Positions 63,325-64,000 of a stretch of 64,000 nt of DNA are shown here, one piece after another. The notes under the pieces were generated by a model. The model did no database searches, was not told the origin of the DNA, and was given only the letters and a program-made list of their open reading frames with translations. Both the position numbers and the translations under genes were made by a program. The stretch is from Streptomyces sp. NBC_01497. GTDB lineage: Bacteria > Actinomycetota > Actinomycetes > Streptomycetales > Streptomycetaceae. The stretch covers positions 7,936,001 to 8,000,000 of the forward strand of contig NZ_CP109427.1 of assembly GCF_036250695.1 (NCBI RefSeq). The letters are read 5' to 3'. Each line of letters opens with the position of its first letter. The first letter of the stretch is position 1.

Positions 63325-64000
63325 TGGACCGGGCCCGGCCGGCGGGGATCAAGGACGTCGCCGACGCGGCCGGAGTGTCCGTCGGCACCGTGTCCAACGT
63401 CATCAACCGCCCCGACACCGTCACGGACGGCACCCGCCGCCGGGTCCTCGGGGCCATCGCCCGCCTCGGCTATGTCCGCAGCGAGTCGGCCCGGCAACTG
63501 CGCGCCGGCAGCAGCCGCATGCTGGGCCTGCTCGTGCTCGACCTGGCCAACCCGTTCTTCGTCGCGCTGGCCTCCGGCGCGGAGCGCTCCGCGCGTGACG
63601 CCGGGCTCGGCGTGATGGTGTGCGACAGCGCGGAGAGCACCGACGAGGAGGCCGCCTACCTGACGATCTTCTCCGAGCAGCGGGTCCGTGGGGTCCTCGT
63701 CACGCCGGCCGACCGGACGGGGCACACCCTCGGCATCCTCCGCCACCACGGCATACCGTTCGTCTCCGTCGACCGCGTCGTGCCGAGCGAGGACGGCTGC
63801 TCCGTGTCCGTGGACGACGTGACGGGCGGCTCGCTCGCCGTGCACCACCTGCTGCTGGGCGGGCACCGCTCACTCGCGTACATCAGCGGCCCGATGCACC
63901 TGACCCAGTGCCAGGAGCGGTATGAGGGGGGCCTCGCCGCGCTCGCTGCGGCGGGCCTGCCGCCCGGCACGATGCGGCACATCGGAGCCGCGCGCCTCGA
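63324..64000 (+). CDS. Second LacI-family regulator (partial, cut by window end)
   Basis: The first 225 residues of a LacI regulator: GIKDVADAAGVSVGTVSNVINRPDTVTDGTRRRVLGAIARLGYVRSESARQLRAGSSR, LLVLDLANPFFVALASGAERSARDAGLGVMVC, VRGVLVTPADRTGH, SVSVDDVTGGSLAVHHLLLGGHRSLAYISGPMHLTQC. It is clearly paralogous to the regulator at 53947 along its full visible length. ATG 63324 overlaps the TGA of the isomerase-like gene, so it is the last known gene of the operon. The frame is open to the window edge. Confidence 0.93.
   Translation, partial: MDRARPAGIKDVADAAGVSVGTVSNVINRPDTVTDGTRRRVLGAIARLGYVRSESARQLRAGSSRMLGLLVLDLANPFFVALASGAERSARDAGLGVMVCDSAESTDEEAAYLTIFSEQRVRGVLVTPADRTGHTLGILRHHGIPFVSVDRVVPSEDGCSVSVDDVTGGSLAVHHLLLGGHRSLAYISGPMHLTQCQERYEGGLAALAAAGLPPGTMRHIGAARL

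Overview
The window is high-GC DNA (most third codon positions G or C) with gene content typical of a soil actinomycete, almost certainly Streptomyces or a close relative. Pointers are a SigB/F/G-type sigma factor, an orphan Roadblock protein, CGNR zinc-finger regulators, a B12 riboswitch ahead of metE, GTG/TTG starts and leaderless-looking promoters. No rRNA, tRNA or CRISPR array is visible.

Layout. 1-9.2 kb: family 2 glycosyltransferase, kinase-fold protein, stress-type sigma factor, MFS exporter, a frameshifted rhodanese, and metE behind a cobalamin riboswitch with a very strong terminator. 9.5-13.9 kb: a MarR regulator translationally coupled to a 1289-residue ABC exporter that fuses two half-transporters with unequal ATPase sites. 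13.9-29.1 kb: an accessory stretch of redox and hydrolase genes (SDR, SGNH hydrolase, quinone-oxidoreductase-like MDR, flavin disulfide oxidoreductase, nitroreductase, alpha/beta hydrolase) next to CGNR, TetR and HxlR regulators, mixed with broken genes (DUF302, ISL3 transposase remnant, thioesterase, SDR, aldo/keto reductase). A DUF4396 membrane protein here sits behind a CsoR-like palindrome. 29.1-33.9 kb: an ISL3-family insertion sequence that truncates a CGNR gene, a deletion junction between a small actinobacterial gene and a lactate/malate dehydrogenase, and an excisionase plus frameshifted tyrosine integrase ending at a strong hairpin.

33.9-43.1 kb, all on the minus strand: choline catabolism. 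betB, an APC-family permease and choline oxidase (codA) would import choline and oxidise it through betaine aldehyde to glycine betaine; an ExaC/AldB-type aldehyde dehydrogenase, a GAF/AcoR-like regulator and an acetamidase/formamidase are adjacent. 43.6-53.6 kb: fatty acid desaturase, small membrane protein, unrecognised proteins, a frameshifted methyltransferase, a divergent CGNR/SDR pair, a PPOX flavoprotein, Roadblock and DUF6397-like proteins, a divergent MDR/HxlR pair and a TTG-started SDR.

53.9-64 kb: L-rhamnose locus. A LacI regulator and rhaI are divergent from an operon of sugar ABC ATPase, two permeases, lipoprotein binding protein, rhamnose mutarotase, an L-fucose/L-arabinose isomerase-like protein and a second, paralogous LacI regulator cut by the window end. 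Two LacI-type operators lie in the divergent promoter region.

A recurring feature is single-base insertions or deletions that break otherwise recognisable genes (rhodanese, DUF302, thioesterase, AKR, LDH, integrase, methyltransferase). They may be real decay or residual sequencing error; the sequence alone cannot separate these.
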